64,000 bases of DNA from Blastococcus sp. TML/M2B (GCF_016612865.1 NZ_JAENZZ010000001.1:1488001-1552000), one strand, 5' to 3'. Counted from the stretch's first letter, positions 43,952 to 56,981 are shown. Notes: a model not told the origin generated them from the letters alone. Translations and numbers: made by a program.

Positions 43952-45420
43952 GCGCAGCGGACGTGGCGGCCTGGACCGGTGCGGTGCCCGCGCCGGCCGA
44001 GCTGGGGGCGGTGCACTTCGTCGGCATCGGCGGCGCCGGCATGAGCGGCATCGCCCGCATCCTGCTCGCCCGCGGCGTGCGGGTGTCGGGCAGCGACCGG
44101 CGGGACACCCCGACGCTGCTGGCCCTGCGCGCCCTGGGCGCGCGGGTCGAGCTCGGGCACGACGCCGCGCACCTGGGCGACGCCGACACCGTCGTGGTGT
44201 CCACCGCGATCCGGGACGACAACCCGGAGCTCGCCGGCGCGCGGGCCCGCGGGCTGCGGGTGCTGCCCCGGGCGGTCGCGCTGGCCTCGGTCATGGCCGG
44301 GCGGCGCAGCGTGGCGGTCGCCGGAACGCACGGCAAGACCTCGACCACCTCGATGCTCACCGTCGCCGTGCAGGCCTGCGGCGCGGACCCCTCCTTCGCC
44401 ATCGGCGGCACCCTCAACGAGTCCGGCTCAAACGCGCACGCGGGGGAGGGCGACATCTTCGTCGCCGAGGCCGACGAGAGCGACCGCTCGTTCCTGCTGC
44501 TCGCGCCGTTCGGCGGCATCGTCACCAACGTCGAGGCCGACCACCTGGACAACTACGGCGACCTCGCCGCGGTCGAGGCGGCCTTCGACCGGTTCCTGCA
44601 GACGATCGACCCGGCCGGCTTCCTCGTGCTCTGCGCCGACGATCCCGGGTCGGCGCGGCTGCGGGGCGTGCCCACGCCGGCCCGGGTGCGCACCTACGGT
44701 CGCGACGCCGACGCCGACCTGCGCCTGGACGACCTGCGGGTCGAGGGCGACGCCACCAGCTGGACCGCGGTGCTGGACGGCCGCGAGCTCGGCCGGGTGC
44801 GGATCCGCGTGCCGGGGGAGCACATGGCCCTCAACAGCGCCGCCGCGCTCCTGGCCGGCCTCGAGCTGGGACTGCCCGCCGAGGCGCTGATCGATGGCCT
44901 GGGCCGCTTCGGCGGGGTGGGCCGGCGGTTCGAGCTCAAGGGCGTCGTCGACGGCGTCCGGGTCTACGACGACTACGCCCACCACCCGACCGAGGTGCGC
45001 GCCCAGCTGCGTGCGGCCCGCGCGGTCGCGGGGGACGGCCGGCTGGTCGTGGCCTTCCAGCCGCACCTGTACAGCCGGACGCAGGAGTTCGCCGCCGGCT
45101 TCGGCGAGGCCCTCGGGCTGGCCGACGAGGTCGTCGTCATGGAGATCTACGGCGCCCGGGAGGACCCCGTCCCCGGGGTGACCGGCGCGCTGGTGGCCGA
45201 CGCCGTCCCGCTGCCGGCCGAGCGGGTGCTGTTCGAGCCGTCCTGGTCGGCGGCCGCCCCGGCGCTGGCCGCGCGGGCCCGCGCCGGCGACCTGGTCATG
45301 ACGATGGGCGCGGGCGACGTCTCGATGGTCGGGCCCGAGGTGCTCGAGGCGCTGACCGCCCGCGCGTCCGGACGGACCGGGGAGGACGGGGCGGGCGGGG
45401 CGACGGGCGCCCTCCGGTGA
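43948..45420 (+). CDS. murC: UDP-N-acetylmuramate--L-alanine ligase
   Basis: MurC attaches L-Ala to UDP-MurNAc, the first step of the peptide stem. The 490-residue protein has [20 protein letters not shown], the ATP loop [14 protein letters not shown] near residue 125-138, [30 protein letters not shown] and [16 protein letters not shown]. It overlaps murG before it and ftsQ behind it by four bases each. Confidence 0.95.
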   Translation: MSAADVAAWTGAVPAPAELGAVHFVGIGGAGMSGIARILLARGVRVSGSDRRDTPTLLALRALGARVELGHDAAHLGDADTVVVSTAIRDDNPELAGARARGLRVLPRAVALASVMAGRRSVAVAGTHGKTSTTSMLTVAVQACGADPSFAIGGTLNESGSNAHAGEGDIFVAEADESDRSFLLLAPFGGIVTNVEADHLDNYGDLAAVEAAFDRFLQTIDPAGFLVLCADDPGSARLRGVPTPARVRTYGRDADADLRLDDLRVEGDATSWTAVLDGRELGRVRIRVPGEHMALNSAAALLAGLELGLPAEALIDGLGRFGGVGRRFELKGVVDGVRVYDDYAHHPTEVRAQLRAARAVAGDGRLVVAFQPHLYSRTQEFAAGFGEALGLADEVVVMEIYGAREDPVPGVTGALVADAVPLPAERVLFEPSWSAAAPALAARARAGDLVMTMGAGDVSMVGPEVLEALTARASGRTGEDGAGGATGALR

Positions 45421-46235
45421 GCCGGACCGGGACGACCACCAAGGACCGCGACGGCGGCTCGTCCCGGCGGCGCCCCGCCGAGCGGCGCACCGGCGCCTCG
45501 GTCACCTCGCTGCGCGACCGCCGCCGTGACCGCCGGCGCGGGCGGTCGGGACGGCGCCGCCGCGCGCTCCAGGCCGGGCTGGGCGTGCTCGTGCTCGGCC
45601 TCCTCGCGTGGGCGCTGTGGGCCGGCCCGCTGCTGGCGGTCCGCTCCGTGCAGGTGGACGGCACGACCACGCTGCCGGCCGAGCTGGTCCGCGAGACCGC
45701 GGGCATCGACGACGGCACGCCCCTGCTCCGGGTCGACGTCGACGCCGCCCGGGACGCCGTCGCCGAGCTGCCCCAGGTCGAGTCGGTCACGGTGAGCCGC
45801 GGCTGGCCCAGCCGCGTGGTCGTCACCGTCGTCGAGCGGACGCCGCTGGCCGTCGTCGGCGAGCCCGGCCGCCGGTCCCTGCTGGACGCGCGGGGGGTGC
45901 TCTTCGACACGGTCACCGGCGAGCCGCCCGCGGGCGTCGTGCCGCTCGCCGTGGCCGAGCCCGGCCCGGACGACCCCGCGACCACCGCGGCGCTCACCGC
46001 GATCGGTGCGCTCCCGGCCGGCATCCGCGAGCAGCTGGGTCTCGTCGAGGCGCCCGGGCCGGGCGCCCTCGTGCTGACGCTGACCGACGGCACCGTCGTC
46101 CGCTGGGGCGGCCCGGAGGAGTCCGAGGACAAGGCGCGGATCCTCGCGGCGCTGCTCGACGAGATCGACGCCGGCACCGTCGAGCCCGCCACCGAGCTGG
46201 ATCTCAGCGTCCCCGACGCCGTCGTCCTCCGGTAG
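45417..46235 (+). CDS. ftsQ: Cell division protein FtsQ
   Basis: A 272-residue bitopic septal protein. An Arg-rich cytoplasmic tail of about 50 residues precedes the membrane helix (LQAGLGVLVLGLLAWALWAGPLL); the POTRA domain starts at VRSVQVDGTTTLPAELVRETAGI and the FtsQ beta domain with RGWPSRVVVTVVERTPLAVV follows. FtsQ links FtsL/FtsB to the Z ring. GTG overlaps the murC stop. The dcw operon may end here, as 355 bases separate it from ftsZ. Confidence 0.92.
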   Translation: MSRTGTTTKDRDGGSSRRRPAERRTGASVTSLRDRRRDRRRGRSGRRRRALQAGLGVLVLGLLAWALWAGPLLAVRSVQVDGTTTLPAELVRETAGIDDGTPLLRVDVDAARDAVAELPQVESVTVSRGWPSRVVVTVVERTPLAVVGEPGRRSLLDARGVLFDTVTGEPPAGVVPLAVAEPGPDDPATTAALTAIGALPAGIREQLGLVEAPGPGALVLTLTDGTVVRWGGPEESEDKARILAALLDEIDAGTVEPATELDLSVPDAVVLR

Positions 46236-46590
46236 CGGTCGCGCACCGTCGCCACCCGTGTCCGCAGCGCGCGGACGGGCCCCGCGGGTCGACACGCCCA
46301 CCACCGCGACACGCCCGGAGGGCAAAACAAATGTCGCGGGTGTGATTCCCGGGGTCGGTGGGAGTCTGCACCCCGGCATGAGACGAATCCGGCGCGAGTC
46401 GTCACGGCCAGTGGTGAAGATGTGACCGGTGTGTCGCCAGTGGTCCGTGGCGTCCGGCCCTACCGACACGCCGAGCCGGAGCGGGTGCTTGTAGCGCCTC
46501 TCGGCCCGCACCTAGCTTCATCCCCGTCGACCGAGTTGACATAACTGTAAGGCTGAACTTGAGGATGAGGGTCCAGTTGGGGAGCGCCGC
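46236..46590 (+). other. ftsQ-ftsZ intergenic region with candidate ftsZ control elements
   Basis: No supported gene. A small hairpin (GTCCGC / GCGGAC, 46260-46276) follows ftsQ. An AT-richer tract lies at about 46324-46337. TAGCTT at 46513-46518 is a possible -10, and TTGACA at 46536-46541 a possible -35, though no good -10 lies 17 bases behind it. A nine-codon frame (46565-46594) overlaps the ftsZ start as ATGA. Multiple ftsZ promoters are usual in actinobacteria; which of these act is inference. Confidence 0.45.
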
Positions 46591-47877
46591 ATGACACCTC
46601 CGCACAACTATCTAGCGGTCATCAAGGTCGTCGGCATCGGCGGCGGCGGGGTGAACGCGGTCAACCGCATGATCGAAGTCGGCCTCAAGGGGGTCGAGTT
46701 CATCGCGATCAACACCGACGCGCAGGCGCTGCTGATGAGCGACGCCGACGTCAAGCTCGACGTCGGCCGGGAGCTCACGCGCGGGCTGGGGGCCGGTGCG
46801 CAGCCCGACGTGGGCCGCCAGGCCGCCGAGGACCACCGCGAGGAGATCGAGGAGGTCCTCAAGGGGGCCGACATGGTCTTCGTGACGGCCGGCGAGGGCG
46901 GTGGCACCGGAACCGGTGGCGCGCCCGTCGTGGCCTCCATCGCGCGCAAGCTCGGCGCCCTGACCATCGGCGTGGTCACCCGCCCGTTCGCCTTCGAGGG
47001 CAAGCGGCGCGCGGTGCAGGCCGAGTCGGGCATCGAGGAGCTGCGCAACGAGTGCGACACGCTCATCGTGATCCCGAACGACCGGCTGCTCCAGCTCGGC
47101 GACCGGAACGTCAGCGTCATGGACGCCTTCCGCACCGCCGACCAGGTGCTGCTCTCCGGTGTCCAGGGCATCACCGACCTGATCACCACGCCCGGCCTGA
47201 TCAACCTGGACTTCGCCGACGTCAAGTCGGTCATGTCCGGAGCGGGCTCGGCGCTCATGGGCATCGGCAGCGCCCGCGGGGACAACCGCGCGCTGCTCGC
47301 CGCCGAGCAGGCGATCGCCAGCCCGCTGCTGGAGGCCTCGATGGAGGGCGCCCACGGCGTGCTGCTGTCGATCTCGGGCGGGTCCGATCTGGGGCTGTTC
47401 GAGATCAACGAGGCCGCCTCGCTGGTCTCCGACGCCGCGCACCCGGACGCCAACATCATCTTCGGCGCCGTCATCGACGACGCCCTCGGTGACGAGGTCC
47501 GCGTCACGGTCATCGCGGCCGGCTTCGACAGCGGTAAGCCGAACGTGCGCAAGGACGGCGCGGCCGCCTCGGTGCCCGCCGGCCAGGCGCCCGGCGCGGT
47601 GCCCAGCGGTCTCTCGCCGCACCGCCGGCCGTCGATGACCCCGATGAACCCGGTGGCCGCCCCGGCGCCTCAGGGCTCGGGGGAGCGGCTCGCCCCGGCG
47701 CCGCAGGCGGCGGCCACCCCGGCCCGCCCGGCGACGCCGGCTGCCGCGCCGCAGCAGGGCGGCGGCATCACCGTGCCGCCGCTGCCGCCGATCCCGAGCG
47801 CGATCAACGGCCGCCGGCCGCTGTCGAACGAGGACTTCGAGGAGGAGCTCGACATCCCCGAGTTCCTCAAGCAGTAG
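46591..47877 (+). CDS. ftsZ: Cell division GTPase FtsZ
   Basis: The tubulin-like GTPase that polymerises into the Z ring. The 428-residue protein has [17 protein letters not shown] near residues 11-27, the tubulin signature [13 protein letters not shown] near 107-119, and the T7 loop region [12 protein letters not shown] Pro/Ala-rich linker of about 90 residues leads to the C-terminal peptide [10 protein letters not shown] that binds SepF. GGGGAG lies eight bases before the ATG. SepF, its actinobacterial membrane anchor, is encoded three genes downstream. Confidence 0.97.
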   Translation: MTPPHNYLAVIKVVGIGGGGVNAVNRMIEVGLKGVEFIAINTDAQALLMSDADVKLDVGRELTRGLGAGAQPDVGRQAAEDHREEIEEVLKGADMVFVTAGEGGGTGTGGAPVVASIARKLGALTIGVVTRPFAFEGKRRAVQAESGIEELRNECDTLIVIPNDRLLQLGDRNVSVMDAFRTADQVLLSGVQGITDLITTPGLINLDFADVKSVMSGAGSALMGIGSARGDNRALLAAEQAIASPLLEASMEGAHGVLLSISGGSDLGLFEINEAASLVSDAAHPDANIIFGAVIDDALGDEVRVTVIAAGFDSGKPNVRKDGAAASVPAGQAPGAVPSGLSPHRRPSMTPMNPVAAPAPQGSGERLAPAPQAAATPARPATPAAAPQQGGGITVPPLPPIPSAINGRRPLSNEDFEEELDIPEFLKQ

Positions 47878-47925
47878 CCCACGAGCCGGGCGGGGACCCC
47901 TCCGCCCGGCCGTAAGGTCGACGCG

Positions 47926-48663
47926 ATGAGTACGAATCCGGCCGCCCCGTCCTCGGCACGACCCCGCAGGGTCGTCACCGATCGGCGGGGCGGCCGTTCG
48001 CTGCCGCCCTACGACTCGTTCAACCTCGGCGACCACGTCGGCGACGACCCGGCCGCGGTCGCGGCGAACCGGTCCCGCGTGGCCCGCGAGCTGGCCGTCG
48101 CCGAGGACCGGCTGGTCTGGATGGAGCAGGTGCACGGGGCGCGCGTCGCCGTCGTGGAGGGCCCGCAGGACGGCCCGCTGCCCGGCACCGACTCCGTCGT
48201 CACCGCCGTACCGGGGCTCGTCCTCTGCGTCCTGGTGGCCGACTGCGTTCCCGTGCTGCTCACCGACCCGGTCGCCGGGGTGGTCGCCGCCGTGCACGCG
48301 GGCCGCGAGGGCGTGCGCCGGGGGGTGCTGCCCGCCACCCTCTCGGCGATGGCGAGCCTGGGCGCCCGCGCCCGGCACGTCACCGCGCTGCTCGGCCCGG
48401 CGGTGTGCGGCGCCTGCTACGAGGTGCCCGAGGCGATGCAGGCCGAGGTCGCCGCCGTCACCCCCGCGGCCGCGGTGCGCACCCGGCGCGGCACCCCCGG
48501 GCTCGACCTGCGCGCGGGGCTGGCCGAGGTGCTGGGCCGGGCCGGCGTGACCGAGGTCGTGCACGACCCGCGCTGCACCGTCGAGGACCCCCAGCTGTTC
48601 TCCCACCGCCGCGAGGGCGTCACCGGGCGACAGGCCGGCCTGGTGTGGCTCGACCCGTCGTGA
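47926..48663 (+). CDS. pgeF: Polyphenol oxidase/laccase-domain protein PgeF (YfiH family)
   Basis: A 245-residue YfiH/DUF152 protein. In other bacteria PgeF edits UDP-MurNAc-L-Ser formed by MurC errors. Metal and active-site residues are visible in [12 protein letters not shown] (Cys), [12 protein letters not shown] (His) and [13 protein letters not shown], with [15 protein letters not shown]. The ATG at 47926 is seven bases behind TAAGGT, a leaderless arrangement, so it can be expressed apart from ftsZ. The stop overlaps yggS as GTGA, the usual actinobacterial order. Confidence 0.92.
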   Translation: MSTNPAAPSSARPRRVVTDRRGGRSLPPYDSFNLGDHVGDDPAAVAANRSRVARELAVAEDRLVWMEQVHGARVAVVEGPQDGPLPGTDSVVTAVPGLVLCVLVADCVPVLLTDPVAGVVAAVHAGREGVRRGVLPATLSAMASLGARARHVTALLGPAVCGACYEVPEAMQAEVAAVTPAAAVRTRRGTPGLDLRAGLAEVLGRAGVTEVVHDPRCTVEDPQLFSHRREGVTGRQAGLVWLDPS

Positions 48664-49367
48664 CCGGCCTCGGCGCGCACCTCGACGCGGTGCGGGCGCG
48701 GATCGACGCCGCCGCCCGGGCGGCCGGGCGGGATCCTGCCGCGGTCTCGCTGCTGGCCGTCAGCAAGACCCGGCCCGCGGCCGACGTGCGGGAGCTGGCC
48801 GCGCTCGGCCAGCTGGACTTCGGCGAGAACCGCGCGCAGGAGCTGATCGGCAAGGCCGGCGAGCTGGCCGACCTGCCGGTGCGGTGGCACTTCATCGGCC
48901 AGCTCCAGCGCAACAAGGCCGCCGCCGTGGCCCGGCTGGGCGCTGTCGTCCACTCGGTCGACCGCACGTCCCTCGCGCAGGCCCTGAGCCGGGCGGGGGA
49001 GGCCGCGCAGCGGCCGGTGGACCTCCTGCTCCAGGTGGACCTCGGCGGGCCGGAGGGGGAGCTGGGCGCCCGCGGGGGGGCGGCCCCGGACGACGTCCCC
49101 GGCCTGGCCGACGCCGTCGCCGAGCTACCGGGCGTGCGGCTGCGCGGGCTCATGGCGGTCGCCCCGCGCGGGGAGGAGCCGGGGCCCGCGTTCGCCCGGC
49201 TGGCCGCGCTCGCCGATCGCGTGCGTGCCGAGCACCCGGGCGCCGTCGAGCTCTCCGCGGGCATGAGCGGGGACCTGGAGGAGGCGGTCGCGGCGGGTGC
49301 CACGATCGTGCGTGTCGGAACCGCGTTGTTCGGCCGGCGGCCCCTAGCCTCGCCTCACGACACATGA
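48660..49367 (+). CDS. PLP homeostasis protein, YggS/PROSC family
   Basis: A 235-residue pyridoxal phosphate-binding TIM-barrel protein that keeps free PLP balanced. [21 protein letters not shown] contains the PLP lysine, then [31 protein letters not shown] and [28 protein letters not shown], the family signature. GTG at 48660 overlaps pgeF. It is part of the ftsZ-pgeF-yggS-sepF-yggT-divIVA order shared by actinobacteria and firmicutes. Confidence 0.93.
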   Translation: MTGLGAHLDAVRARIDAAARAAGRDPAAVSLLAVSKTRPAADVRELAALGQLDFGENRAQELIGKAGELADLPVRWHFIGQLQRNKAAAVARLGAVVHSVDRTSLAQALSRAGEAAQRPVDLLLQVDLGGPEGELGARGGAAPDDVPGLADAVAELPGVRLRGLMAVAPRGEEPGPAFARLAALADRVRAEHPGAVELSAGMSGDLEEAVAAGATIVRVGTALFGRRPLASPHDT

Positions 49368-49462
49368 GTCACACCAGTCCCAGGGGCCCCCGGAGCCCCG
49401 GAGTGGCTCCGTCGACGATCGTCGAAGGTGCATCTGAGCACGCTGGCAGAGGGGGAGGTCCG

Positions 49463-50162
49463 ATGGCTGGAGCCATGCGGAGGATGGGGATCTACCTGGG
49501 GCTCGTCGAGGACGACGACGCCCGCGGGTACGGCCGGTACGACGCCCGGCAGTCCGACCATCCCGACGCCGATCGCCGGTACTCGCGCTACGACGAGGAC
49601 CGGTACGACGACTACGACGGGGCCGACTACCCGGCCGGCTACGACGAGGACGAGCCGGTGCCCGCCGAGCCCGCCCCGGCGCGCGCCCCCGAGCCGCTCA
49701 GCGTGCGCCGGGTCGCCCCGGCCCGCCCGCTCGGGCTGGCGCCGTCGGCCGGCACCGGTGGCGGTGGCTCGCGGATCAGCGCCATGAGCAGCGGCCCCGT
49801 GGGCGCGGCCGGTCTCGCCGTCCGCGAGCCGGTGGCCGCCGTCGTCCCGGAGCCCGCTCCGGCGCCGGCCCCCGCGCCGCAGCCGTACCGGATCACCACG
49901 CTGCACCCGCGCACCTACAACGAGGCGCGCGTGATCGGCGAGCGGTTCCGCGACGGCATGCCGGTGATCATGAACCTCACCGAGATGGACGACGCCGACG
50001 CGAAGCGGCTCGTCGACTTCGCCGCGGGACCTGTCGTTCGGGCTGCGCGGTAGCATCGAGCGCGTCACGGCGAAGGTGTTCCTGCTGAGCCCGCAGAACG
50101 TCGACGTGACGGCCGAGGACAAGGCGCGGATCCGCGAGGGCGGGTTCTTCAACCAGTCCTGA
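49463..50162 (+). CDS. sepF: Cell division protein SepF, frameshifted
   Basis: SepF anchors FtsZ to the membrane. The N-terminal amphipathic segment [19 protein letters not shown], an acidic Tyr/Asp-rich then Pro/Ala-rich linker, and the core [34 protein letters not shown] are present. An extra C at 50030-50031 breaks the frame in the core; removing it gives [21 protein letters not shown] and the proper end EGGFFNQS. Corrected length is 232 residues. I choose the ATG at 49463 because [13 protein letters not shown] is the membrane-binding start and GGGGGAGG precedes it, although the frame opens earlier. Confidence 0.87.
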
Positions 50163-50230
50163 GGCAGGCGCGGCGCCCATCCGGGCGCCCATGACGGCGG
50201 CACCCCCGGGTGCCAGGACGAACGAGGACC

Positions 50231-50521
50231 GTGGCACTTCTCTGGTTGATCCTCTACGTGGTCCTGACCGTGTTCCTCGTGCTGCTGTTCGCGCGGTTCA
50301 TCGTCGACTGGGTGATGGTGCTGGCCCGCAGCTGGCGCCCCGCGGGTGCGGTGGCCGCCGGTCTGGAGCTCGTCTACAGCACCACCGACCCGCCGTTGAA
50401 GGCCGTGCGCCGCGTCATCCCGCCGCTCAACCTGGGGACGATCCGGCTGGACCTCGGCTTCATGGTGGTCCTGATCGCCGTGGTCATCCTCCGTGGCATC
50501 GTCGGGGGTCTGGCGCGCTAA
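50231..50521 (+). CDS. YggT family membrane protein
   Basis: A 96-residue protein with two membrane-helix regions (LLWLILYVVLTVFLVLLFARFIVDWVMVLARSW and LDLGFMVVLIAVVILRGIVGGL) joined by the conserved YSTTDPPLKAVRRVIPPLNLG. It is the YggT/YlmG family, found between sepF and divIVA, with roles proposed in envelope or chromosome organisation and osmotic stress; the actual function is unsettled. GTG at 50231 follows CGAGGACC. Confidence 0.92.
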   Translation: MALLWLILYVVLTVFLVLLFARFIVDWVMVLARSWRPAGAVAAGLELVYSTTDPPLKAVRRVIPPLNLGTIRLDLGFMVVLIAVVILRGIVGGLAR

Positions 50522-50620
50522 CGTGATCGACACTCCCCGGGCAACCGGACGGTCGATCCAGCGCGTCCCCCTCCGGTTGTCCGCAGCCCACTCGTCCCGC
50601 CGTACCTCTAAGGTGACCTG

Positions 50621-51346
50621 ATGCCACTCACGCCTGCCGACGTGCACAACGTCGTCTTCAAGAAGCCGCCCATCGGCAAGCGGGGCTACGACGAGGACGA
50701 GGTCGACGCCTTCCTCGACGTGGTGGAGGCCGAGCTGGCCCGCCTGATCGAGGAGAACAACGAGCTGCGCTCCGGCGCCGGCAGCCGCGTCCAGGCGCGC
50801 GCCGAGGAGCGCCCCGAGCCGGCCCCCGCCCCCGCGCCCGTCGCCGCCGCGCCCCCGGCGCAGCCGCAGCAGGACGACAGCGCCCGCGCGTCGCGGATGC
50901 TGGCGCTGGCCACCGAGACGGCCGACCGGTACGTCAACGAGGCCAAGACCCAGGCCGAGCAGATGCTCAGCGGCGCGAAGACCAACAGCGAGCGGCTCAT
51001 GACCGACGCGCGCGCCAAGAGCGAGCAGATGGTCACCGAGGCCAAGCACCGCGCCGACTCGATGATCGGCGACGCCCGCACCCGCGCGGAGACGCTGGAG
51101 CGCGAGGCCCGGGCCAAGGCCGCGGCCCTCGACCAGGACGCCGAGCGCCGGCACGTCGAGGCGATGGGCAGCCTCGAGGAGAAGCGCAGCAGCCTCGAGC
51201 GCAAGATCGAGGAGCTGCGCACCTTCGAGCGCGAGTACCGCACCCGGCTGCGCTCCTACCTCGAGTCGCACCTGCGCGACCTGGACAGCCGCGGCTCGGC
51301 GGAGCCGGCGTCCAACGCCCGGCAGAACCAGCACGCCGGCGCCTGA
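50621..51346 (+). CDS. divIVA: Polar growth and division protein DivIVA (Wag31)
   Basis: A 241-residue coiled-coil protein that binds curved membrane at the poles and directs apical growth in actinobacteria. The N-terminal domain [39 protein letters not shown] is diagnostic; a Pro/Ala linker precedes a long coiled coil (residues about 85-220). It is essential in mycobacteria. A -10-like TAAGGT lies six bases before the ATG, so the message may be leaderless and independent. A strong hairpin pair follows. Confidence 0.95.
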   Translation: MPLTPADVHNVVFKKPPIGKRGYDEDEVDAFLDVVEAELARLIEENNELRSGAGSRVQARAEERPEPAPAPAPVAAAPPAQPQQDDSARASRMLALATETADRYVNEAKTQAEQMLSGAKTNSERLMTDARAKSEQMVTEAKHRADSMIGDARTRAETLEREARAKAAALDQDAERRHVEAMGSLEEKRSSLERKIEELRTFEREYRTRLRSYLESHLRDLDSRGSAEPASNARQNQHAGA

Positions 51347-51351
51347 CCGAC

Positions 51352-51406
51352 CGCGCTCCGCGCGGAGCGCGCTGCAGGGCCCCCGGACCACCGTCCGGGG
51401 GCCCTG
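51352..51406 (+). terminator. Double hairpin terminator after divIVA
   Basis: A 20-base palindrome CGCGCTCCGCGCGGAGCGCG at 51352-51371 is followed by a perfect 14-bp stem CAGGGCCCCCGGAC / GTCCGGGGGCCCTG (51375-51388 and 51393-51406) with loop CACC. Together they end the ftsZ-divIVA transcription unit. Confidence 0.85.
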
Positions 51407-51472
51407 TGCCGTTCCCGGGGGCGGAGGGCGTCGTGAGCGCGCCGCTGGGGTCGTGCCCCTAGAGTTCGGGGC

Positions 51473-52078
51473 GTGATCATCGTGGCCGGCCTGTTGGTGC
51501 TCGGAGGTCTCGGACTCTTCGTGGGCGGCGTGCTCACCGGGATGACCGCGCTCTACTGGGCGTGCGTCGGGGTGTGCGTGCTGGCCGCGGTGCTGCTGTT
51601 CCTCGCCCGCCGGGGGATGGCCGCTCCTGCCGAGCCCGTCCCGGCTGCCCCCACCCCGCCCGCCCGTGCGGCGACGGAGCCGGCCCGGCGGCCGGCGACC
51701 ACCGAGGCCCCCACCGGCCGGCACGCGGGGAACGGCGCCGCCGCCGCGCCGCCCGCGGAGCCGGTCCTGCCGGCCACGCCGGCCGCACCGGTCTCCGCTC
51801 CGCCGCCGGCGTCGTCGTCGCAGCGCGCGGACGAGGGCGAGCCGCCGGTCGAGGAGGTGGAGGTCACCGACCTGCTGCTCGTCGTCGACCTGAAGGACGA
51901 GGTGCTCGTCGTCGACGAGCACCCGCGCTACCACGTGCCCGGCTGCGCCGCCCTGACCGGCCGGGAGGTCGTCCCGATCCCGGTGGACGAGGCCCGCGCC
52001 GACGGCTTCACGCCGTGCGGCACCTGCCGGCCCGACGCCACGCTCGCCGAGGGCGTCCGGGCCCGCAGGCGCGGCTGA
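51473..52078 (+). CDS. Membrane protein with C-terminal Ada-like Cys cluster
   Basis: A 201-residue protein. Two adjacent membrane helices occupy about residues 1-48, then a Pro/Ala-rich low-complexity linker of about 75 residues, an acidic stretch and a C-terminal module: LKDEVLVVDEHPRYHVPGCAAL followed by IPVDEARADGFTPCGTCRPD. The pattern H-x3-C, then about 25 residues, C-x2-C with a preceding EA-x3-G resembles the Ada-like zinc-binding motif found at the ends of nucleases and surface proteins. GTG at 51473 lies seven bases behind TAGAGT (leaderless). The stop directly abuts the stop of the convergent ileS. Function unknown. Confidence 0.75.
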   Translation: MIIVAGLLVLGGLGLFVGGVLTGMTALYWACVGVCVLAAVLLFLARRGMAAPAEPVPAAPTPPARAATEPARRPATTEAPTGRHAGNGAAAAPPAEPVLPATPAAPVSAPPPASSSQRADEGEPPVEEVEVTDLLLVVDLKDEVLVVDEHPRYHVPGCAALTGREVVPIPVDEARADGFTPCGTCRPDATLAEGVRARRRG

Positions 52079-55249
<3,171 letters not shown>

Positions 55250-55313
55250 GCCGCCATTCTCCCCGAACCGGCAAACGGGTTCGGGGCGGGCGTCCGCCGC
55301 GCCGCCCCGAACC
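55250..55313 (-). promoter_or_regulatory. ileS leader with mutually exclusive hairpins
   Basis: On the minus strand GGTTCGGGG (A, 55313-55305), CCCCGAACC (B, 55286-55278) and GGTTCGGGG again (C, 55269-55261) occur in order. B can pair perfectly, nine bases, with A or with C, but not both. C runs into GGGGAG, the likely Shine-Dalgarno of ileS, so B:C pairing would hide it and A:B pairing free it. Possible -10 CAGTGT at 55358-55353 puts all three in the leader. A DNA operator palindrome is the alternative. Confidence 0.45.
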
Positions 55314-55380
55314 GCGAGAGGGCGCGACACCGCCCCGACACGGGCGTACGCGACACTGCCCCCATGGGGGACGGCGGCCG

Positions 55381-56892
55381 GTGAGCACGACGGTCACGCT
55401 CGCGCTCGGGATCGGTGCCGTCGTCGTGCTCGTCGCGGCCGTCGCGCTGCGCCTCGCGGACCGGCTCGGCCTGCCCAGCCTGCTGCTCTACCTGGCCCTC
55501 GGCGTGGGGCTGGGGGAGAGCGGCCTGGGCATCCAGTTCGAGGACTTCGACCTGGCGGCCAACCTCAGCATCGCCGCGCTCGTGGTCATCCTGGCCGAGG
55601 GCGGGCTCACCACGCGGTGGGACGACATGCGCCGTGCCCTGGGGCCGGGGGTCACCCTGGCGACGGTCGGCGTGGGCGTCAGCGTCGTCGTCACCGCGTC
55701 GTTCGCCGTCTGGCTGCTCGACGTCGAGTGGGGGTTCGCCCTGCTGCTCGCCGCGGTCATCGGCTCGACCGACGCCGCCGCGGTGTTCGCCGTCCTCCGC
55801 CGGTTGCCGCTGCCGCGCCGGCTGGTGGCCGCCGTCGAGGCCGAGAGCGGGCTGAACGACGCGCCGGTGATCCTGCTGGCCGCGGCGCTGATCTCGCAGC
55901 TCAAAGGCGGTGAGACGCACGCCTGGTACGTCGTCGTCGGGGAGCTCGCCGTCGAGCTGGCCGGGGGTGCGCTCATCGGCCTGGCCGTCGGTTCCGGCGG
56001 CGGCTGGCTGCTGCGCCGCGTCGCGCTCCCCGTGGCCGGGCTCTACCCGCTGGCCACGCTCGCGATCTGTGTGCTCGCGTTCTCCGGCGCCAGCCTCGCC
56101 CACACCTCGGGGATCGTCGCGGTCTACCTCTGCGGCGTCGTCCTCGGCAACGTCCGCATGCCGCACCGGTCGGCCAGCATCGGCTTCGCGGAGGGCGCGG
56201 CGTCGCTGGCCCAGATCGGGTTGTTCGTGCTGCTCGGGCTGCTGGTCTCGCCGGGCCGGCTGCCCGACGCCGTGGTCCCGGCGCTGCTCGTCGGCGCCGC
56301 GCTGCTGCTGGTGGCCCGGCCGCTGTCGGTGCTCGCCAGCCTCGTCTGGTTCCGCTGGCCGCTGCGCCACCAGGCGTTCGTCTCGTGGGCCGGGCTGCGC
56401 GGCGCCGTGCCGATCGTGCTGGCCACCTTCCCGCTCACCGGCCGGGTCCCCGACGCCACGATGATCTTCGACACCGTGTTCGTCCTCGTCGTGGTGTTCA
56501 CGGTCGTGCAGGGCGGGCTCCTGCCCGCGGTCACCCGGCGGCTGGGCATCGCGGCTCCCGCCATCCCGCGCGACGTCGACGTGGAGTCCGCGCCGCTGGA
56601 CGAGCTCGACGCCGACCTGCTGCAGCTCACCGTCCAGGCCGGCTCCCGGCTCCAGGGCGTCTACCTGCCCGAGCTGCGGCTGCCCGAGGACGCCGCGGTG
56701 GTGCTCGTCGTGCGCGACGGGCGATCGTTCGTCCCGGACGAGCAGACCCGGCTCAGGCGAGGCGACCAGGCGCTCATCGTCACCGCCCGGCGCTCGCGTC
56801 GGGAGGCCGAACGGCGGCTGCGGGCGGTCAGCCGGGCCGGCCGGCTGGCGACCTGGCGCGGGGAGACCGGCGCCCCCACCGGCGCGGACTGA
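55381..56892 (+). CDS. CPA1-type cation/proton antiporter with TrkA-C domain
   Basis: A 503-residue Na+ or K+/H+ antiporter of the NhaP2-like branch. Twelve or so membrane helices cover residues 1-395; the core motif is GSTDAAAVFAVLR and AESGLNDAPVILL, and FVSWAGLRGAVPIVLA is typical. A cytoplasmic TrkA-C domain (about 410-485) suggests nucleotide or metabolite regulation. The GTG at 55381 shares a divergent region of 131 bases with ileS; GACACT/CAGTGT overlap there as opposed -10 elements. Ion specificity is not deducible. Confidence 0.9.
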   Translation: MSTTVTLALGIGAVVVLVAAVALRLADRLGLPSLLLYLALGVGLGESGLGIQFEDFDLAANLSIAALVVILAEGGLTTRWDDMRRALGPGVTLATVGVGVSVVVTASFAVWLLDVEWGFALLLAAVIGSTDAAAVFAVLRRLPLPRRLVAAVEAESGLNDAPVILLAAALISQLKGGETHAWYVVVGELAVELAGGALIGLAVGSGGGWLLRRVALPVAGLYPLATLAICVLAFSGASLAHTSGIVAVYLCGVVLGNVRMPHRSASIGFAEGAASLAQIGLFVLLGLLVSPGRLPDAVVPALLVGAALLLVARPLSVLASLVWFRWPLRHQAFVSWAGLRGAVPIVLATFPLTGRVPDATMIFDTVFVLVVVFTVVQGGLLPAVTRRLGIAAPAIPRDVDVESAPLDELDADLLQLTVQAGSRLQGVYLPELRLPEDAAVVLVVRDGRSFVPDEQTRLRRGDQALIVTARRSRREAERRLRAVSRAGRLATWRGETGAPTGAD

Positions 56893-56981
56893 GCCCTCGC
56901 TCCGCTCGGTGGGGCTGCGGGCCCTGCACCGGTCGTGCGAAGGTGGCGGCCCGGCCAGTGCTGCGACCGACGGAGTTCGCC

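Noticed and set aside
46536-46566. TTGACA as a definite ftsZ promoter
   Set aside because: Positions 17-18 bases downstream read TTGAGG or TGAGGA, a poor -10; kept only as a possibility in the intergenic entry.
55250-55380. T-box riboswitch before ileS
   Set aside because: No sequence like the T-box AGGGTGG-x-ACCGCG and no Stem I-like structure; only alternative hairpins are seen.
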